Assembly: GCA_913058575.1 (NCBI GenBank)
Contig: CAJXRF010000005.1
Location: 52,103 to 116,102, forward strand
Length of the DNA stretch: 64,000 nt
Direction of reading: 5' to 3'
Origin: an uncultured Bermanella sp.
Lineage (GTDB): Bacteria > Pseudomonadota > Gammaproteobacteria > Pseudomonadales > Oceanobacteraceae
A program made the position numbers and the translations under genes. Below are positions 25,770 through 35,044 of the stretch, piece by piece; the stretch's first letter is position 1, and each line of letters begins with the position of its first letter. The notes below the pieces were generated by a model. The model searched no databases. It saw only the letters and a list, made by a program, of their open reading frames with translations, and had not been told where the DNA came from.

Positions 25770-27089
25770 TTAGTTATTTAGGCACTCCATGAGCTTGGAA
25801 ATTTTGTCCAAGCTCTCTTGGAGTTCTAGTTCCCATATCGAGTCACTTATAATCCCTCCCCCTGACCAGCAAGTTACTTTTCCTTCTTCAAACATAAAGC
25901 TTCGAATTAAAATATTAGAGTTAAATTTATCGTTTGCCGAATGGTAGAAGGCACTGCCACAATAAAACCCCCGAGGAGTGGCTTCTAACTCATTAATTAC
26001 CTCCATGGCGCGTTTTTTAGGTGCGCCTGTTATGGATCCTCCTGGGAAGGCATCTAAGAAAAGTTTCAATGGACTAATTGTATTGGGTAGGCTCGCTGTT
26101 ACGGTGCTCACAAGATGGTGGACGGTTTCAAATGTTTCAACGTTAAAGAGAGAGGGTACTTTTACATTCGTGGCATTTTTACTAATGTCATTTCTTAGCA
26201 GATCGACAATCATTAGGTTTTCAGCTTGATCTTTCTTACTGTTTTTCAGTTGATCCGCTTGTAGCTTATCCTCTTGAGTTGAGGTTTTTCTGGGTAAGGT
26301 GCCTTTAATTGGTTTGGTTGTGACTGCACCTCGGTCAGTGCTGATAAAGAGCTCTGGCGATGCACTGGCAAAACAAAACTGCTTGTAATTAAAGAAGGAA
26401 GCGAAGGGAACACTGGCGAATTTCTTTAATTTTTCATAGCCATAAATTGGATTGCCTGTGTATTGGCTTGAGAATGATTGCGCCAAATTTACCTGATATA
26501 CATCCCCTGCATTAATGTATGAATGAATGGATTGAATGTTTTCTTGGTATTTCTTTTTAGTCCAGATTGGCTGAAAAGGCTCTTTAATTTCGAACTGTGT
26601 GGCTGTTTGTGGGTGGTCTTTGGCTTTGTTAAAAAGGAGTATTAGATCCTCTTTAGACGTTTTTGATAATTCAGCTAAATAAACAAAGATTGTGCAATTT
26701 TTTAAGTGATCGATTAGGAAAGCCCAGGTGTAAAGTCCGGCGATAAGCGTGGGCAGTGAAGAGTGTGTTGATTGGACAGCAGCCTTGTTGCTTGTAATGC
26801 CTAAATCGTAACTGGCGTGTCCAATGATGCCTCCGGTAAAAGGCAGGTCAGAATCGTTAGCAGGAATTTTGTTGAATAAACAAGAAAGTTCATTTGTTAA
26901 GTCTTGATTGTTTACTTTCCCAAAGGTGACCACTGTATCTGCTGGCTCGGCGCTTATAATGCTCCATCTTCCATTTTCATGATTAGCAAGAGAGCTCTCT
27001 AGCGCAACCAATCCTCCTTTTGGTTGTAATTCATTCAATAGGGTTGAGGAGTTATCAAGATAAGGGAGTTTAGTAATTTCTAATTTCAT
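25770..27089 (-). CDS. pabB: Aminodeoxychorismate synthase component I (PabB)
   Basis: A 439-residue chorismate-binding enzyme for folate synthesis, making aminodeoxychorismate with ammonia from PabA. The PIKGTLPR motif has the Lys that distinguishes ADC synthase from anthranilate synthase (PIAGTRPR type). Also seen are DLLRNDISKNATNVKV and PGGSITGAPKKRAMEVI, typical of the chorismate-utilising fold. Length agrees with E. coli PabB (453). The order cysB-cysH-thrH-pabB matches Pseudomonas from memory. Its stop codon abuts that of thrH. Confidence 0.94.
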   Translation of the reverse strand: MKLEITKLPYLDNSSTLLNELQPKGGLVALESSLANHENGRWSIISAEPADTVVTFGKVNNQDLTNELSCLFNKIPANDSDLPFTGGIIGHASYDLGITSNKAAVQSTHSSLPTLIAGLYTWAFLIDHLKNCTIFVYLAELSKTSKEDLILLFNKAKDHPQTATQFEIKEPFQPIWTKKKYQENIQSIHSYINAGDVYQVNLAQSFSSQYTGNPIYGYEKLKKFASVPFASFFNYKQFCFASASPELFISTDRGAVTTKPIKGTLPRKTSTQEDKLQADQLKNSKKDQAENLMIVDLLRNDISKNATNVKVPSLFNVETFETVHHLVSTVTASLPNTISPLKLFLDAFPGGSITGAPKKRAMEVINELEATPRGFYCGSAFYHSANDKFNSNILIRSFMFEEGKVTCWSGGGIISDSIWELELQESLDKISKLMECLNN

Positions 27090-27297
27090 AATGCACCAAG
27101 ACTAAGTTAGCTATTTTATCCTGTGTGGCATTAATAGTGTAGTTTTGTCTGGCATGAGGATTGGTTGCTACTTGCACAATTACTTAGTACGTAGGTTCTG
27201 AGTTGTCTTGTGAAACGCACAGATAAGTGGAAATGTTCTCACTAGGGGGGATTGCTAGCCCATTAAAGCTTGGCGGGAAAGGGCAATAGATGTAACA

Positions 27298-28254
27298 ATG
27301 CGTAACCGCGTGTATAGCGGAAAAAATAAAAATAACAAAGTTCATGGCAAAAAAATGTTGGTTTTACTGTTAGCATCATTAATTGGTTATAATTTAATCA
27401 CAGAATTTGTAGAAATTGAGCCTCAACCCAAGGGTGTGGTGTATTTCAATACAGGGTTTGGTGATGGTGCATTGACGCACTTTGAAAATATCGAGCCATT
27501 AACAGAATACAAATACAATAATGTTGTTCGTCAAGCCTATGATTATAGTTGCGGTTCTGCAGCGCTTACCACCTTGCTCGATTTTTACCTAGGAAGAAAC
27601 TTCCAAGAGCGTCAAGTAATGGAAGGGCTCTTACAGTTTGGTGATACTGAAAAGATAGTGGCTCGACGAGGTTTTTCATTGCTAGATATGAAGAGATTGG
27701 TAACCGCATTGGGTCACCCATCTGGCGGATTTAGGGCAGCCGAAGAAGATTTAATAAAATTAGATCACCCAGCCATTGCGCCCATAGAGTACGCAGGCTT
27801 CAAGCATTTTGTTGTGGTTCGCGCGGTAAAAGATAGCCATGTTTATGTGGCAGATCCAGCTCTTGGTAATATAAGTTTTACTCTATCTCGCTTTATGGAA
27901 ATTTGGGATAGAAATGTGCTCTTCATTGTATTTCCGAATGGTCATAAACCGGTAGGAGGATTGGAGGTTAGAGATGAAGACTTAAGGGTGATTGATGAAA
28001 GGACTTTTACTCAAACGGCTTATCGTGACTTTAAAGATGTGTTTCCAGTGGATCACATGAATCTTCCTGCAAGTTATTATAATTCAATTGCTAAAAATAA
28101 AAATAATGCTTATTGGGATGAGGGCGAAGACCCTGCTGACCCAGATGACGATGTACTAATTACAGAGGGTGATGCTGCGTATGACCCTAACTTGGCGAAT
28201 GTTGTTAACACGCCAACTGTTGTAACCAAACAGATTAGATACAGAAGAAAATAA
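27298..28254 (+). CDS. C39 family cysteine peptidase, membrane-anchored
   Basis: A 318-residue protein. A basic N-terminus (MRNRVYSGKNKNNKVHGKK) is followed by a single membrane segment or uncleaved signal (MLVLLLASLIGYNLI). The C39 domain has the oxyanion Gln and nucleophile Cys in RQAYDYSCGSAALTTLL (about residues 78-94), and the later His and Asp in KHFVVVRAVKDSHVYVADPALG, so it should be active. C39 peptidases usually cut double-glycine leaders, but here there is no ABC transporter; free-standing C39 proteins such as FapD act in envelope fibre systems. The last 60 residues are acidic and proline-rich. First gene of a four-gene operon with gaps of 19, 14 and 0 bp. I do not know its substrate. 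Confidence 0.85.
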   Translation: MRNRVYSGKNKNNKVHGKKMLVLLLASLIGYNLITEFVEIEPQPKGVVYFNTGFGDGALTHFENIEPLTEYKYNNVVRQAYDYSCGSAALTTLLDFYLGRNFQERQVMEGLLQFGDTEKIVARRGFSLLDMKRLVTALGHPSGGFRAAEEDLIKLDHPAIAPIEYAGFKHFVVVRAVKDSHVYVADPALGNISFTLSRFMEIWDRNVLFIVFPNGHKPVGGLEVRDEDLRVIDERTFTQTAYRDFKDVFPVDHMNLPASYYNSIAKNKNNAYWDEGEDPADPDDDVLITEGDAAYDPNLANVVNTPTVVTKQIRYRRK

Positions 28255-28273
28255 TAATAAAAGGATTTGCTAC

Positions 28274-29284
28274 ATGCGCTTGTTTTCATTTTCCACCATT
28301 TTTTTATGCTTGTATGGCGCGAATGTGGCTGCAGATGTCTCTGATGCTCGAGAAGCGCTAACAAAAAGTGATAATGATGCCAGTCAGGAAAAAAGTCTTG
28401 AGGAAGTGTTTGAGGCCACTGAAAACAATTACTCGTTAATGAAGAAAGGGCAAACCTCTCTAAACTATAGTCTTAGTTATAGCTATATGGCGGATCAGCG
28501 GATTGAGCTAGAAGTAGTTAATAGTACTATTCGTGCATTTGATGTAAATGCTTCTGCAACCCATAATTTAACAAATAATTTTTCATTTGATTTTGGGTAT
28601 TTAGATAACTTAACACTTGGTTTATCTGTGCCATTGGCGAGCAAGTATGATACGGCTGAGTCAAATAGTAATGCAGGGCTAGGAGACGTTTCCATAAATG
28701 CCAGATGGCAGCCGTACGCTTATGTCCCTGGGGAATTAAGCAGAACAGTTACCGGATCCTTTAAAACAAAAACAGGCGACAGTCCATTTCGAACAATCTC
28801 GGATAAGCGATTACCTACAGGTAGTGGTTATTATACTATTTCTGGAGGCATGTCCGTTAATAAAGTGGTTGATCCTGTAATGCTTTTTGGATCTGGAAGT
28901 GTTAGTTATGGCATTCCAGAAACTGGGATAAATCAGGTGAACGGTTCACTGGTATTAAGTGAGGTTCGTCCCGGTGTGTCCACAGCATTTTCTGGTGGAT
29001 TCGCTTATTCCTTATCTTATGATGTGTCGCTTACAATGTCCTTCCAGGGTTCATATACCGATAAAGCTAAATATATTTTTCGAACAGGAGAAGAAGTTGA
29101 GACATCTTCAGTGATGTCAGGTGTGCTCAATTTTAGTTTAGGTGTGAGGATGTCACCTAAAACTATTACCAATGTTGGGGTGGGTTTTGGTATGACGGAA
29201 GACTCGCCAGATATATTATTGTCTTTATCTATGCCAATTAATATGAACGGTTTAAAAGCCAAATTTTTACCAGCTTCTTCATAG
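28274..29284 (+). CDS. Outer-membrane beta-barrel protein with short N-terminal helical region
   Basis: A 336-residue exported protein. After a signal peptide (MRLFSFSTIFLCLYGANVAA) comes a charged, helix-prone stretch of about 40 residues (SDAREALTKSDNDASQEKSLEEVFEATENNY), then alternating amphipathic beta strands to the end, as in transporter-like barrels (Phenol_MetA_deg type). FapF, the outer-membrane channel of the Pseudomonas Fap amyloid system, also has an N-terminal helical region before a barrel and pairs with a C39 protein, so a similar role is plausible. That analogy is inferred from layout, not sequence similarity that I can measure. Confidence 0.75.
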   Translation: MRLFSFSTIFLCLYGANVAADVSDAREALTKSDNDASQEKSLEEVFEATENNYSLMKKGQTSLNYSLSYSYMADQRIELEVVNSTIRAFDVNASATHNLTNNFSFDFGYLDNLTLGLSVPLASKYDTAESNSNAGLGDVSINARWQPYAYVPGELSRTVTGSFKTKTGDSPFRTISDKRLPTGSGYYTISGGMSVNKVVDPVMLFGSGSVSYGIPETGINQVNGSLVLSEVRPGVSTAFSGGFAYSLSYDVSLTMSFQGSYTDKAKYIFRTGEEVETSSVMSGVLNFSLGVRMSPKTITNVGVGFGMTEDSPDILLSLSMPINMNGLKAKFLPASS

Positions 29285-29298
29285 CGAGTAATACAAAG

Positions 29299-30915
29299 AT
29301 GAAGAAGTTAATAATTTATACTATTGGTTTGTTATTTAGTTCTGAGTTGTATGCACAAATGGCTCAGTCACTCCTGATTGACCCTAAGGCATTATCTTTA
29401 GGGAATGCAGTTACGGCTGACCCCCCTGGTTTGGCTTCAATACACTACAATCCAGCAGGCCTTACCAAGCTAGATGGGCGCCAATTAAGCGTTACGCTAT
29501 TCAACGTGATATTGAAGGTTGGAACTGAATATAGTCTTCCCGAGGGCTATGCTGAGGATGAAGCCGGTCAGGAGGAGGATCCTGGTTTGCTAGATTTTCG
29601 TGATGATCCTGTATTGGATGAAGAAGGTGAGGCGCACCCAGGGTTATATATTCCCAGTATCGGTCCCATACCTTTGCATTTGCCCGTAGCAACACTGCCG
29701 GCAGGTGGTTTTTCTATCACACCTCCAGGCTCCAAATTTACCTTTGCAACGCTGTCTTATATACCGATGGCAGGGACACTTATCAAAGAAGATGATGACC
29801 CAGGTCGGTATCAGGGGAAGCAAGTGGCCATGCAACGTCTTACCTATTTATCCCCTTCCTTTGGCTATAAAGTGAGTGATGAACTCTCCGTTGGTTTTGG
29901 AGTGTTATTGTCGCATCAGGCCTTTGCGATATCTCAAGATGTTAGGGCGGTAAATATATTGATGGCAGCAGGAGAAATGCTTCAGGAGGCTTTTGGTTGT
30001 GAAGAAGGCGGTGGGGGTAGCGATCCACTAGTGCCGTTTATTTCTATGTGTGGAGGCTTAATTGGCCCCTATAGGGATATCGGGAACTTAACCATGCAGT
30101 TTGAAAAAAGTATGTCATTTACCTATCACATGGGAGTGTTATGGGAGCCTAGTGATTGGTTTGCATGGGGGGCTAGTTATCAAAGTGAAGCGAAAGAGGA
30201 TATGACCGGAGAGTTTGAATTTGATTATTCTCGAGATTTCTCTGGTTTTTTTAGTGGATTTAGAGGGTCTGTTTTCGGGGCGATAATAGGTGCAATGTTT
30301 CAACTACCAACCGGTGTTAGTAAAGAAACAGGTTATGTGAGTACGGAGTTTACCTATCCTCAGCATTTTCAAACGGGCTTTAAATTTCGTTTTATGGATA
30401 AATTTCAATTTAATGTGGATGCTGGTTGGACTGACTATGATGAGTGGGAAAGCTTTCAGTTTCAATTCGACAGGCAATTGGATTTCTTGAATGCAGCAAA
30501 AATATTAGCGCCGGGCGAAATTACAAGTACTACTTTAGAGCAAAAATTAGAATATAAAAGCCATTGGAACTTTGGTTTTGGATTTGAATACCAATTAAGT
30601 TCACGATTAAAGGCCCGATTGGGCTTTGAGCCTAGATCTTCTTCTATTCCTGATGGGCAGCGCAATGTTATGGCGCCATTTGGGTCTGCGAATATATATG
30701 CCATGGGTTTTGGCTATCAATGGGACCTTGATACGGTGGTGGATATATCGCTTTCCTATATGAAAAGTGAAGAAGAAATACTAGCATCAGACCCAAGTGC
30801 GAGCCTGAATACGGATTGCCTAACCTGTGTGGCATCAAATCCTTATCCAGGGCTTGATATAAAAACCTCTCTTTCAGTTGCGGCTGCAGGTATTTCCTTC
30901 AGAACGAAATTTTAA
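29299..30915 (+). CDS. FadL/OMPP1-family outer-membrane protein
   Basis: A 538-residue barrel. The signal peptide (MKKLIIYTIGLLFSSELYAQ) is followed by ALSLGNAVTADPPGLASIHYNPAGLTKLDG, the N-terminal hatch region with the NPAG motif of the FadL/TodX family. An acidic insertion (AEDEAGQEEDPGLLDF) and two Cys pairs (FGCEEG ... SMCGG; TDCLTC) are unusual. It ends in SFRTKF, with the terminal Phe expected for barrel insertion. FadL proteins admit hydrophobic substrates such as long-chain fatty acids. It sits third in the C39 operon. Confidence 0.88.
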   Translation: MKKLIIYTIGLLFSSELYAQMAQSLLIDPKALSLGNAVTADPPGLASIHYNPAGLTKLDGRQLSVTLFNVILKVGTEYSLPEGYAEDEAGQEEDPGLLDFRDDPVLDEEGEAHPGLYIPSIGPIPLHLPVATLPAGGFSITPPGSKFTFATLSYIPMAGTLIKEDDDPGRYQGKQVAMQRLTYLSPSFGYKVSDELSVGFGVLLSHQAFAISQDVRAVNILMAAGEMLQEAFGCEEGGGGSDPLVPFISMCGGLIGPYRDIGNLTMQFEKSMSFTYHMGVLWEPSDWFAWGASYQSEAKEDMTGEFEFDYSRDFSGFFSGFRGSVFGAIIGAMFQLPTGVSKETGYVSTEFTYPQHFQTGFKFRFMDKFQFNVDAGWTDYDEWESFQFQFDRQLDFLNAAKILAPGEITSTTLEQKLEYKSHWNFGFGFEYQLSSRLKARLGFEPRSSSIPDGQRNVMAPFGSANIYAMGFGYQWDLDTVVDISLSYMKSEEEILASDPSASLNTDCLTCVASNPYPGLDIKTSLSVAAAGISFRTKF

Positions 30916-31752
30916 ATGAAACATATTGTCTTAATTTTTAGTCTTTTTATTCTAGGTTGCTCAACTTCTGGCAATCAGGATGGGGGCTTTTACACTTGGG
31001 TAGATGCCAGTGGAAACGTTCATACGGAGCGCCGTTTAGAAAAAAAAGAGCCTGTTGTAGTGGAAGATGAAGTCCCAAAAAAGGTATTAAAAGGTGAGTA
31101 CCAGCAACCCAAAGTAATGGCTTCTGTAACCCCTAATGAAGACCATTACTTTAACCCTGATGACTTTCAATCTTCTGAGGAAATAGACAAGCAGTTAGCC
31201 CCTAAGCGTCTTTATAGTTGGCAGGATCAAGGGGCGCAAATCACCCAAGAGCTAAGTTCCAGTGAGGGGGCAAGGGATAGTCAGGAGGGGCTAGTAGAAA
31301 TAAGCTTGCTTCAAGATAGGTTGAATTACGAGTACCTAGCCCAAGGCAAGATTTTTTACTTTAATGAAGTGAAGGGTAAGGAATTAATATTGGAGAGTAT
31401 TTACCTATTCAATAGACAGTTAGGTAAGGATTATATCCTCATTGAATTGCCTAGAGAGGGTGTGGCTGAAAGGGCATTGTTTAAGAGTTTTATTAAAAAA
31501 AGTAAGATTGCTTTACCTAATTTAGTTTTTCTATCCGACCGATTCGATGCAATGTCACTTCCAGCCCTGCCATTTTCTCACCATGTTGAGGAAACATGGA
31601 GCGCCCATGGTTTTATGCAGGGTGTTGTTGAAATACCATCTAGGGCAAGCTATATATTAGTTCTTTCCAATCCTAGCTCTGGAGTTTTAGAATTGGGAGG
31701 AAAGAATGTAAAAGCGGTTGATCTGGGCAGTATACTGCTGGATAGCTACTGA
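30916..31752 (+). CDS. MalM-like lipoprotein with DUF4124-like N-terminus
   Basis: A 278-residue lipoprotein with lipobox ILGC (lipidated Cys at about 15). Directly after it comes FYTWVDASGNVHTE, a DUF4124-like motif, repeated weakly as RLYSWQDQGAQIT. The C-terminal half (ESIYLFNRQLGKDYILIELP ... RASYILVLSNPSSG) resembles the MalM family of periplasmic proteins, though only loosely. Its ATG follows the FadL-family stop with no gap. It could serve as an outer-membrane accessory for the two barrels. Function is not known. Confidence 0.7.
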   Translation: MKHIVLIFSLFILGCSTSGNQDGGFYTWVDASGNVHTERRLEKKEPVVVEDEVPKKVLKGEYQQPKVMASVTPNEDHYFNPDDFQSSEEIDKQLAPKRLYSWQDQGAQITQELSSSEGARDSQEGLVEISLLQDRLNYEYLAQGKIFYFNEVKGKELILESIYLFNRQLGKDYILIELPREGVAERALFKSFIKKSKIALPNLVFLSDRFDAMSLPALPFSHHVEETWSAHGFMQGVVEIPSRASYILVLSNPSSGVLELGGKNVKAVDLGSILLDSY

Positions 31753-31764
31753 TAATTACTGGCT

Positions 31765-32580
31765 TCAAGCCAATCGCTTGAGATCTGCTTCTAGCATAAT
31801 TCTGGTGGATATTTCCTCTACAGATAGGTCGGTGGTGCTTAGGTACGAAATACTCTCTTGTTGATAAAGAAACTCAACCTCTTCTACTTCGTAGTGACAC
31901 TGATTAATTGAAGCGTAGCGGCTATTTGATTTTCTTTCGTTTCTGATGGCCGCTAAGCGTTCAGGGTCAATCGTTAAGCCAAAGAGTTTTTTCTTAAATG
32001 GCTTTAACACATCGGGCAGCATCATCTCCCCTAAGTCCTCTTCGGTGAGGGGGTAGTTGGCTGCTTTAATGCCAAACTGCAATGCCATATAAAGGCATGT
32101 GGGCGTTTTACCCGAACGGGATACGCCAACTAATATGATGTCTGCTTGGTCAAAGTGTTTAATTTTGCTGCCATCGTCATTATCTAGCGCAAAATTGACC
32201 GCATCAATACGAGCCTTGTAGCCTTCGTTATCCCCGCCAGCATGTGATTTTCCTACAGTGTATGAAGAGTGAATTTGAAGTTCTTTTTCTAGTGGCGCAA
32301 GAAAGGTTGAAAATATATCCACTTTGAAGACTTGTGCTTTTGAAATAATGTCCCGAATGCTTTGATTTACAATGGTGTCAAATACAATTGGCATGACACC
32401 GCTGTGCTCGGTGATTTTGTTTAGTTTTCGTACTATTTCTAGTGCTTTCTCGTTTGTATCAATATAAGGCAGGGTAGTCTGTTCAAACTCTATACTTTCA
32501 AATTGTGTTAATAGGCTATGGCCTAAAGTTTCGGCTGTAATACCTGTGCCATCCGATATGAAAAATGCTTGGCGCTTCAT
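31765..32580 (-). CDS. ppsR: PEP synthase regulatory protein (kinase-phosphorylase PpsR)
   Basis: A 271-residue DUF299/PpsR protein, which inactivates PEP synthase by ADP-dependent phosphorylation of a Thr and reactivates it by phosphate-dependent removal. The start ([22 protein letters not shown]) and the P-loop [15 protein letters not shown] are diagnostic. It is divergent from ppsA across 84 bp, the standard arrangement for this pair, and convergent with the C39 operon. Confidence 0.96.
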   Translation of the reverse strand: MKRQAFFISDGTGITAETLGHSLLTQFESIEFEQTTLPYIDTNEKALEIVRKLNKITEHSGVMPIVFDTIVNQSIRDIISKAQVFKVDIFSTFLAPLEKELQIHSSYTVGKSHAGGDNEGYKARIDAVNFALDNDDGSKIKHFDQADIILVGVSRSGKTPTCLYMALQFGIKAANYPLTEEDLGEMMLPDVLKPFKKKLFGLTIDPERLAAIRNERKSNSRYASINQCHYEVEEVEFLYQQESISYLSTTDLSVEEISTRIMLEADLKRLA

Positions 32581-32664
32581 CTTTAGTCAACAACCTTATG
32601 AATACAATCTAGAATTATAGTATTATACCGCACCCTATACACTCGGTTAAAGCAGGAGCCACCT

Positions 32665-35028
32665 TTGAGTAGTCACGTTATTTGGTTTAGTGAATTAAGT
32701 ATTGCTGATGAAGATAAGGTAGGGGGGAAAAATGCCTCCCTGGGGGAATTGACCAATAAGCTAGTTCATGCCGGTATTCGTTCTCCCATGGGTTTTGCAA
32801 TAACAGTGCCCGCCTACCATCAATTTTTGTCTCAGAACAAACTAGGATCTAAAGTATCCTCATTGATAAATTCTATAGATAAAAGCGACCTCTCATCGGT
32901 AAAAGGGGCGTCAATAGCAATTCAAGAGTTGATTAAATCCGTATCATTGCCATCCACCCTAGTTACAGAAATCAAGCAGGGGCTTAATACGCTTCAGGGT
33001 GATGCGCCTTTTCTATCGGTTGCAGTAAGATCATCAGCGCTTCAAGAAGATTCTGATCAGTCGTCATTTGCAGGGCAGCAAAAAAGTTTTTTGAATGTTT
33101 GTGGGCTTGATGATGTTCTTGATTCTATCATTGAAGTATATGCTTCAATGTTTAGTGAAAGAGCATTAAGTTACAGGCTTCACCAAGGCTTGGATTTGAA
33201 TGATGCTGCTATGTCAGTGGGTATTCAAAAGATGGTTCGCAGTGAAACGGGGTCAGCAGGCGTTATGTTTACGCTGGATACAGAATCTGGTTTTGACAAA
33301 GTTGTTTTTGTAACCAGTGCCTTTGGATTAGGGGAGACGGTTGTACAAGGCGCCGTTAACCCAGATGAATTTTACGTCCATAAGGCATCTTTAAAGGCGG
33401 GTAAGCCTGCGATTCTAAGGCGAAGTCTTGGGGCGAAGGCCATAAAAATGGTACACCTTGTAGATGGTGAAGAATTAGCAGCTGTCGAGACAATTCGTGT
33501 TGATAGGGTCCAAAGATTAACCTTTAGCATCACAGACGAAGACATTAACCTCTTAGCCAGCCAGGCCATGGCGATCGAAAATCATTATAAAAAAGCCATG
33601 GATATTGAATGGGCTAAGGATGGTGAGAGCGGTGAAATTTTTATCGTTCAAGCAAGACCTGAAACAGTAAAAAATCTGACCAGTAAAAACTCTATGGAGC
33701 GTTACTTATTAAAAGAAACAGGGACACTTTTATGTGAGGGTCGATCGGTAGGTCATAAGATAGGCAGTGGCCCTGTGAAGGTGCTAGATCATAAAAGCCA
33801 GATATTAGACATTAAACAAGGAGATGTTTTGGTGGCTGAGTTGACGGATCCCGATTGGGAGCCGGCAATGAGGAAAGCCAGTGCCATCATTACTAATCGT
33901 GGCGGACGTACATGTCATGCTGCGATCATTGCGCGAGAAATAGGAATACCCGCGGTTGTAGGCTGTGGAGATGCGACTGACATGTTGAAAGACGACCAGT
34001 TGGTAACGGTGTCATGCGCTGAAGGGGATACTGGTTTTATCTATGGTGGCTCTTTGAATTTCGAACAAAAATCCAATACTAGTAATATGCCCGAACTCCC
34101 ATTTAAGCTTATGATGAATGTGGGGAATCCAGATAGGGCATTTGATTTTCAGGGGTTGCCCAATGAAGGTGTTGGCTTGGCTCGGTTGGAATTTATCATT
34201 AACCGAATGATTGGTGTCCACCCAAAAGCATTGCTAAACTTCGAAACATTACCTCCTGAAATAAAAACCACAGTAGAAAGGCGAATCGCAGGTTACCCTG
34301 ATCCTGTAGCATTTTATGTGGAGAAATTGGTTGAGGGAATCAGTACGCTTGCAGCTGCGTTCACACCCAAAAAAGTTATCGTAAGGCTTTCTGATTTTAA
34401 ATCTAATGAATACGCGAATCTAATTGGCGGACGTATTTATGAGCCAGAAGAAGAGAATCCGATGCTGGGTTTTCGTGGAGCGGCTCGCTATATCAGTAAA
34501 TCATTTCGTGATTGTTTTGAGCTAGAGTGTCGAGCCATAAAAAAAGTTCGCAATGAAATGGGGTTTACCAATATAGAGCTCATGGTGCCGTTTGTAAGAA
34601 CGGTTGGCGAGGCGAAGCAAGTCGTCGACCTTCTTGCAGAAAATGGTTTGGTAAGGGGTGAAAATGGTTTGCGCATCATAATGATGTGTGAGTTGCCAGC
34701 TAACGCCTTACTAGCAGAAGAATTTTTAGAGCACTTTGATGGATTTTCCATTGGCTCAAATGATTTAACTCAGCTTACCTTAGGGTTAGATCGTGATTCA
34801 GGGGTGATTGCTCATTTATTTGATGAGGGCAACGATGCCATTCGTCAACTCATGCACATGGCCATATCGGCTTGTAAAAAACAAAATAAGTATATTGGTA
34901 TATGTGGTCAAGGGCCTAGCGATCACCCTGACTTTGCTAAGTGGTTGATGGAGGAGGGGGTGGATAGCGTGTCACTTAACCCTGATTCAGTTTTTGATAC
35001 ATGGTTTTACCTAGCAGAAAACTCTTAA
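32665..35028 (+). CDS. ppsA: Phosphoenolpyruvate synthase
   Basis: A 787-residue gluconeogenic enzyme, making PEP from pyruvate and ATP. Three parts are visible: N-terminal ATP-grasp domain (VGGKNASLGEL; AVRSSALQEDSDQSSFAGQQ), central phosphohistidine domain (RGGRTCHAAIIAREIGIPAVVGCG) and C-terminal PEP/pyruvate barrel (MCELPANALLAEEFLEHFDGFSIGSNDLTQLTLG; GICGQGPSDHPDFAKWL). Length matches E. coli (792). The start is TTG with AGGAG six bases before it. Likely regulated by PpsR encoded divergently. Confidence 0.97.
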   Translation: MSSHVIWFSELSIADEDKVGGKNASLGELTNKLVHAGIRSPMGFAITVPAYHQFLSQNKLGSKVSSLINSIDKSDLSSVKGASIAIQELIKSVSLPSTLVTEIKQGLNTLQGDAPFLSVAVRSSALQEDSDQSSFAGQQKSFLNVCGLDDVLDSIIEVYASMFSERALSYRLHQGLDLNDAAMSVGIQKMVRSETGSAGVMFTLDTESGFDKVVFVTSAFGLGETVVQGAVNPDEFYVHKASLKAGKPAILRRSLGAKAIKMVHLVDGEELAAVETIRVDRVQRLTFSITDEDINLLASQAMAIENHYKKAMDIEWAKDGESGEIFIVQARPETVKNLTSKNSMERYLLKETGTLLCEGRSVGHKIGSGPVKVLDHKSQILDIKQGDVLVAELTDPDWEPAMRKASAIITNRGGRTCHAAIIAREIGIPAVVGCGDATDMLKDDQLVTVSCAEGDTGFIYGGSLNFEQKSNTSNMPELPFKLMMNVGNPDRAFDFQGLPNEGVGLARLEFIINRMIGVHPKALLNFETLPPEIKTTVERRIAGYPDPVAFYVEKLVEGISTLAAAFTPKKVIVRLSDFKSNEYANLIGGRIYEPEEENPMLGFRGAARYISKSFRDCFELECRAIKKVRNEMGFTNIELMVPFVRTVGEAKQVVDLLAENGLVRGENGLRIIMMCELPANALLAEEFLEHFDGFSIGSNDLTQLTLGLDRDSGVIAHLFDEGNDAIRQLMHMAISACKKQNKYIGICGQGPSDHPDFAKWLMEEGVDSVSLNPDSVFDTWFYLAENS

Positions 35029-35044
35029 TAGGCTTTAAAATTAA

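Noticed and set aside
27150-27170. TGGCATGAGGATTGG, near-match to a sigma-54 promoter upstream of the C39 operon
   Set aside because: The -12 element reads TTGG and not TTGC; the invariant GC is lost, so activity is unlikely.
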